DNA from: Diplosphaera chodatii | Lineage: Eukaryota > Chlorophyta > Trebouxiophyceae > Prasiolales > Stichococcaceae | Length of the DNA: 64,000 nt | Assembly (NCBI GenBank): GCA_032358165.1 | Contig: JAALGY010000051.1 | Location: 124,001 to 188,000, forward strand | Direction: 5' to 3' | Part shown: piece by piece, positions 60,301 to 64,000 of the stretch | How the letters are laid out: each line of letters starts with the position of its first letter | Position numbering within the stretch: the first letter of the stretch is position 1 | Program-made: the position numbers and the translations under genes | The notes under the pieces: model-generated | Databases searched by the model: none | Told to the model about the DNA's origin: nothing | What the model saw: the letters and a program-made list of their open reading frames with translations, nothing else

Positions 60301-61729
60301 TGTGGCGCATGCACATACTCACCCCATGACTACCACCACCTAAAGTTGCGACATCTCAGGAATGCGCACGGCATGTTGATCCCATGCTCACCAGGGTGTG
60401 GGGCGCCTGCAGCTCGCGGATCAGCGCCGGCGGCCACATCTCCGGCGACAGCACCGCCCCGAGCGCCGGCAGCGTGTCGAAGAAGGGCCCCAGCGTCGCG
60501 TTCACCTCGGGGTCCGTGTGCACGCGCTTGAGCCACGCCGCCGCCGCCTTCTGCGCGTGCAACCCCCACGAGGTCCTTGACGCAGGCGCCAGAACACCGT
60601 CAAGGAGAGGGCAGCGTGCAGGACTGGTGGACGCAGCGCACGACACGTGCAGCTGTGTGCTGGTTTTCGTGCAGGTGCGCTGCTGCGGCGCAAGGCCTAA
60701 ATGATTTACCGAGATGTCGATTGAACGGGGGCCGACAGCAACCACCAGCTCGGGCGGCACCTTGGCCACCAGCTCCCCCCGCTGCATGCCACAGGCTCGA
60801 GTCCAGAACGATGAATGGAGAGGGATTGCAACTGATGATCACACATGGAGGTGCAGGAGCGGGGGCGGCTGGGGGTGGACGAAAGGAACCAGGTAGCTCC
60901 ACACTTGCCGCCTGGAGCCACCTGGAAGTCTTTGGTGGCCAGCGTGCCGCGCATGCAGCCTTCGCAGATGGGTCCCACCTTCAGGTGCGCCTGCACACCA
61001 GCAATGGCGCCGCACTGTCAGCGGCAGCTGCCTGTGTCCACGGGAGCTGGTGAGCGGCCAGGGTTTTAGCTGCTGCGCGGGGCTCAGCGACGCATCGGGA
61101 CCGGCAGCAGGCTGCCACGTGCACCAGGCAAGGTGCCGCTGCCGCATGCAAGGCTGTTTGGTGAAGGTGCAGTCGTCCGCTGGACCAGCTTGACAAGTGC
61201 TGAATGTAAGGTGCGGCGCATGCTGCGTTCTGTGAACCCACCTCGCCGCCGTGGGCCCGCAGCCAGTCCAGCAGCTGCTCAGGCGTGCCGCCGCCCGCGA
61301 AGTAACCCGGGTCCCCGCTGGAGTCCGTCGGCACGAAGGGCGGGGGCGGCGGCGTGGACGGCGGCGGATCTGGCGGCTGCGGCGTGTCGGCTGCAGCCGC
61401 CGCACCGGAGGCGGCTGTGAAGCCCGCGCCTGCGGTCCAACATGTAGGTCCTCACATGCTGCTGCAACAGTATTGTCGTTCTTGCGATGCTCTAGACGCT
61501 ACGTCTCCAGCAGGTCACTGGCCGCAGTATGTTCTTGGCACAGCCGATCACGAGACTGCAACCCACGCCATGCAGCGGTTCCCCTGCGCGCGCTTCCCAC
61601 TGCACACAGGACAGCGCTGCGGCAGATGCTGCCGATGCTCGATGTCTCACCCTGTGCTGTTCCGCCTGACACAGAGGCCAGCAGTAGCAACACAGCGAGC
61701 TGCCAAGCTCGCTGCCTTTGTTGCTCCAT
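57344..61729 (-). CDS. SET-domain (Rubisco-LSMT-like) protein with signal peptide and HDEL
   Basis: Exon 1 (61651-61729) encodes MEQQRQRAWQLAVLLLLASV then SGGTAQG, a clear signal peptide. Exon 2 (61242-61429) gives a Pro-rich linker and TPEQLLDWLRAHGGE, the usual start of the LSMT fold. The SET part follows: GCMRGTLATKDFQ (about 60930-60995), RGELVAKVPPELVV (60709-60785), WPPALIRELQAPHTL (60393-60557), 59898-60032, YMQLLPIFDMANCADKG (59514-59613), IRKGEE (59151-59257) and VTNNYG...LVYGFVPG (58659-58839). Exons at 58297-58407 and about 57963-58075 form the LSMT C-terminal helical domain (QRLAGIYAGLPTTLEQDQE, SRKRALLAAIAQLSATL). After 57665-57784, the last exon (57344-57430) ends REQHDEL and TAG. 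All phases agree. SET enzymes methylate Lys or His using SAM. The canonical NH of the NHS motif reads NC. Both ends predict ER-lumen residence. Confidence 0.85.
57924..57943. repeat. Interstitial telomeric repeat at a SET-gene 5' splice site
   Basis: The plus strand reads three AAACCCT-type units, preceded by GGGTTT to make a small inverted junction. On the coding strand the repeat (GGGTTTAGGG...) begins about 18 bases after a GTGCGC donor at 57962-57961, or itself supplies a GTTTAG donor at 57941. If neither were spliced, the reading frame would stop at the TAG inside the repeat. Confidence 0.85.
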
Positions 61730-62245
61730 TTCTCCAACTGATGTCGAACCCCCCGAGTGCAGCTTCTTGGATGCCGTGGCCTTCTTTCTCTTGGCTCGTA
61801 GTGTCTTGGCACTTGCCGCGGCAGAGCCTCAATCAACGCATTGCCACAAGCTCAGGAATGTCCTAGGATCGACCGCACAATTGTCCAGGCAGTCAGCATG
61901 GGGTCTGCCAGGATCCGTCCGACCGCACTGCTGCGCAAAAGTGGGACTGAAAGAACGATGAGGCCGCTCAGGTTTGAAAATCAAGACGGCGCTGGGTTAT
62001 GCACTCATGTGCAATGTATTCGTTGTGGGGCACGTGCAGGCCTTGCCAGCTTGGCATGACTCTGGAGTCACACCCGAAGATTTCCAGCGGCCACGGTCCA
62101 ACAAGTAGGCACAGACATTCTATACTGAAGGTGCTGTCGTGCAGGTGTTACAAACCCTGCTTTTGCCGCCAGCCCCGGCAACAAACACTGCCTGAGCATC
62201 CCCATGACGACAGGCAAGTGCACAGAAGCGGTGGCGCTGCGCTGA
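61730..62245. other. SET-gene promoter and CCDC47 3' flank
   Basis: No coding exon supported. Contains the promoter of the SET gene and the 3' UTR of the CCDC47-like gene. Confidence 0.6.
62148..62152 (-). terminator. Likely poly(A) signal TGTAA of the CCDC47-like gene
   Basis: TGTAA on the minus strand, about 95 bases after the stop codon at 62246, a normal distance for a green-algal poly(A) signal. Confidence 0.5.
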
Positions 62246-64000
62246 TCACTTGATCATTTTCGTCTTCAGCTGCCGCTTCTGCATCAGCTGCTTCCGCTTC
62301 TCCTGGTACTTCTCCCGCTGCACTGGCGTCATCCGCCGCATCTTCTCCTACAGGGTTTTGCAGGGGGACACAGCTCAGTCTGGATTCTGCGTTCGAGCGG
62401 TCAGGCGGCCTGCTTCCGACGAACTTGAATGACGAATAAGGATGCACGCCGGGGCTAAACGACACTGGTGCCAGCTCAGGCTGCGTCCTGCGCTTGCAGG
62501 ATGCACCGCCGCACGGTCCTGTTGCAAAGGCGCCACGCGTGCGCCGCTGCCGCCTCTGGACACGAGACCCCTACTCCTCCTGCGGCAGCCCGCGGCGACG
62601 CCCCGACGGCCGGGGTGCAGAGGCTGGCGGCTTCACCACGAGGTGGCAGAGTACAGCGGACAGTGAAAATCACCTGCTCCTCCAGGAACTTCTTCTCCCG
62701 CAGCTCCGCCGCCCGGTCCCCCCGCTCCTCCGCCTTCGCCTTGTAGTCCTCCGCCGCGATCTGCGAGGCGCGGCGCTACTATTGGCCGAAGAATGACCAG
62801 AAGGCACGAATGGCCCTTACGTGACACAATGAGACCGGCCGCCTGTGAGTGCACAGCCACGAGGGCACGGACACTGGGCCGCCAGCTCGGGCAGCGTTAC
62901 GCTGAAACCAGTGGAGCGAGGATAGCCTGCCTGTATAGTTCGCATTTGGCTGCCAGTCCAGTCCAGGGATCAACCCTCACCTCCTGCCGCCGCTTCTCGG
63001 CCTTCTTGCGCGCCTCGGGCGGCAGCTGGTAGGAGCCCACGATGTCGATGAACTGGCACACCACCGCCATCAGCGTGTCCAGCTCGCCCATCTGCAGAGG
63101 TGCAAACGTCGTGTCCTCACTGCCAGCCCCCAGCATTGTGCAGAAAGCAGAGCCTTGGCCGTTGAGCTGACACGGCACATGAGCGGGCGCTGGAGTCGTG
63201 CCTTGGTGACTGCCGACCGGCACACGCACAGAGGCCAGACTCCACAAAGCACTTGGCATTGGAAGCTGCTGAGGGAGGACCTGGCAGGGACACCAGAGAA
63301 CTGCTGCGGTGGTGCGAGTGGCTTCCACCCTGGACGAGCACTGGCCGCCCAGCAGCACTGGTGCTGGGTGTGCCTGCTGACAAGTTGTGCTGTTGTGGCG
63401 AGCGGCGGGCGGCCCCACCTTGCCCATGGGTGGCAGGTTGAAGGAGAAGCGCAGCACGCGGGGGCTGGCGGCGCGCGCGTCCTCCGTGGTGAAGTGCAGG
63501 AAGCGGAAGTACCTGCGCATGTCGCCGGCCTCCCATGCCGCCTGCCCAAACACCTGTGCACGGTGACAATGTAATGCGTTGATCTCGTCCTCTGCCTTGA
63601 CAAGGCACGCCACAACAGGTGCCCAGCACACATGTCACGAGCTCATAACCCAGTCAAGCTTGCGCTTCCTGAACAGGTGACGCATCATTCTGGGGTACAG
63701 CCCATAACCTCCCTGCTTTGCACTTGCCTGGTTCACCATGCCCTCCGTCATGACGTCGTAGAACATGGTCGCCTGCTCCGCGAGGACGGTGAGCTGCCGG
63801 GGGCCGGGCCACTGCGCGATGCGGTCGCGCCCCACCTCGATCTGGCACAGGCGCCCAGGCAGGCCTTTTAAGCCGTGTGATGCTCTCGGCTGGTGGCGTC
63901 ATGATGCGCTGTTGTTGCACACCACATGCATGCCGACTTTGTGCTGTAGTCTTGAAGGTTGTCAGCTTGTGACATCAAAACAAAGGTGCAGGCGCTGGCG
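62246..64000 (-). CDS. CCDC47: CCDC47-like ER membrane protein (DUF1682), C-terminal part
   Basis: CCDC47 is a subunit of the ER PAT complex, which helps insert multi-pass membrane proteins at the translocon. Five exons in phase: 63728-63841 (GRDRIAQWPGPRQLTVLAEQ), 63419-63553 (YFRFLHFTTEDARAA, LRFSFNLPPMGK), 62981-63091 (FIDIVGSYQLPPEARKKAEK), 62674-62760 (Lys/Glu-rich helix) and 62246-62347 (MTPVQREKYQEKRKQLMQKR, ending TKMIK). The order and the basic coiled-coil tail match DUF1682 proteins of plants and animals. The N-terminal exons, with the membrane anchor, lie beyond the right edge; I see none between 63842 and 64000. The first intron seen has a GC donor (CAG|GCAAGT), the only nearby site that keeps phase. 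Confidence 0.82.

Noticed and set aside
1..64000. CRISPR arrays, rRNA, IS elements or bacterial operons
   Set aside because: No such repeats or genes seen; spliced genes and algal protein families show eukaryotic nuclear DNA.

Overview
This is nuclear DNA of an intron-rich, GC-rich green alga. Coding sequence is split into many short exons that end at GTGCG/GTGAG/GTGGG donors and begin after CTGCAG-like acceptors. The proteins are of algal or plant type: a SnRK2-like kinase, plant-like AQR and NCA2, an SPPP-rich wall module and a Rubisco-LSMT-like SET protein. Short internal telomere-type repeats are of the TTTAGGG class (trebouxiophyte and land-plant type, not the TTTTAGGG of Chlamydomonas). 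I infer a trebouxiophyte-like chlorophyte; the species cannot be named from this window. All gene models below were assembled by eye from exon reading frames, splice phases and remembered family motifs; exon edges may be off by a few bases.

Layout. Positions 1-5299 (-): N-terminal two-fifths or so of the spliceosomal helicase AQR, running off the left edge. Positions 6.5-24.9 kb (-): a tandemly duplicated two-gene block, gene X (unrecognised, low-complexity) followed upstream by NCA2. Unit A (6.5-12.2 kb) keeps an apparently open gene X but a gutted NCA2; unit B (15.4-24.9 kb) keeps an intact NCA2 but a frameshifted gene X. A small membrane-protein gene lies between them. Positions 25.9-33.7 kb (-): two tandem paralogues for secreted proteins made of a Cys-rich module, a Pro-rich stalk and an FG-GAP/VCBS-type repeat domain. 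Positions 34.9-43.1 kb (-): a gene with a C2 domain at each end and an exon-repeated LEA-like middle. Positions 44.0-49.5 kb (+): an Ala-rich membrane/coiled-coil protein. Positions 52.1-56.1 kb (+): a SnRK2-derived probable pseudokinase. Positions 57.3-61.7 kb (-): a SET-domain protein with a signal peptide and a C-terminal HDEL. Positions 62.2-64.0 kb (-): the C-terminal part of a CCDC47-like ER protein, running off the right edge.

The genes do not form an operon or pathway. The most striking points are: a predicted ER-lumenal SET-domain protein; three interstitial telomeric repeats that all sit in introns within about 20 bases of a splice site; reciprocal decay of a tandem gene pair; a C2-LEA-C2 fusion; and a SnRK2 relative that has lost its glycine loop and the catalytic-loop Lys and Asn.
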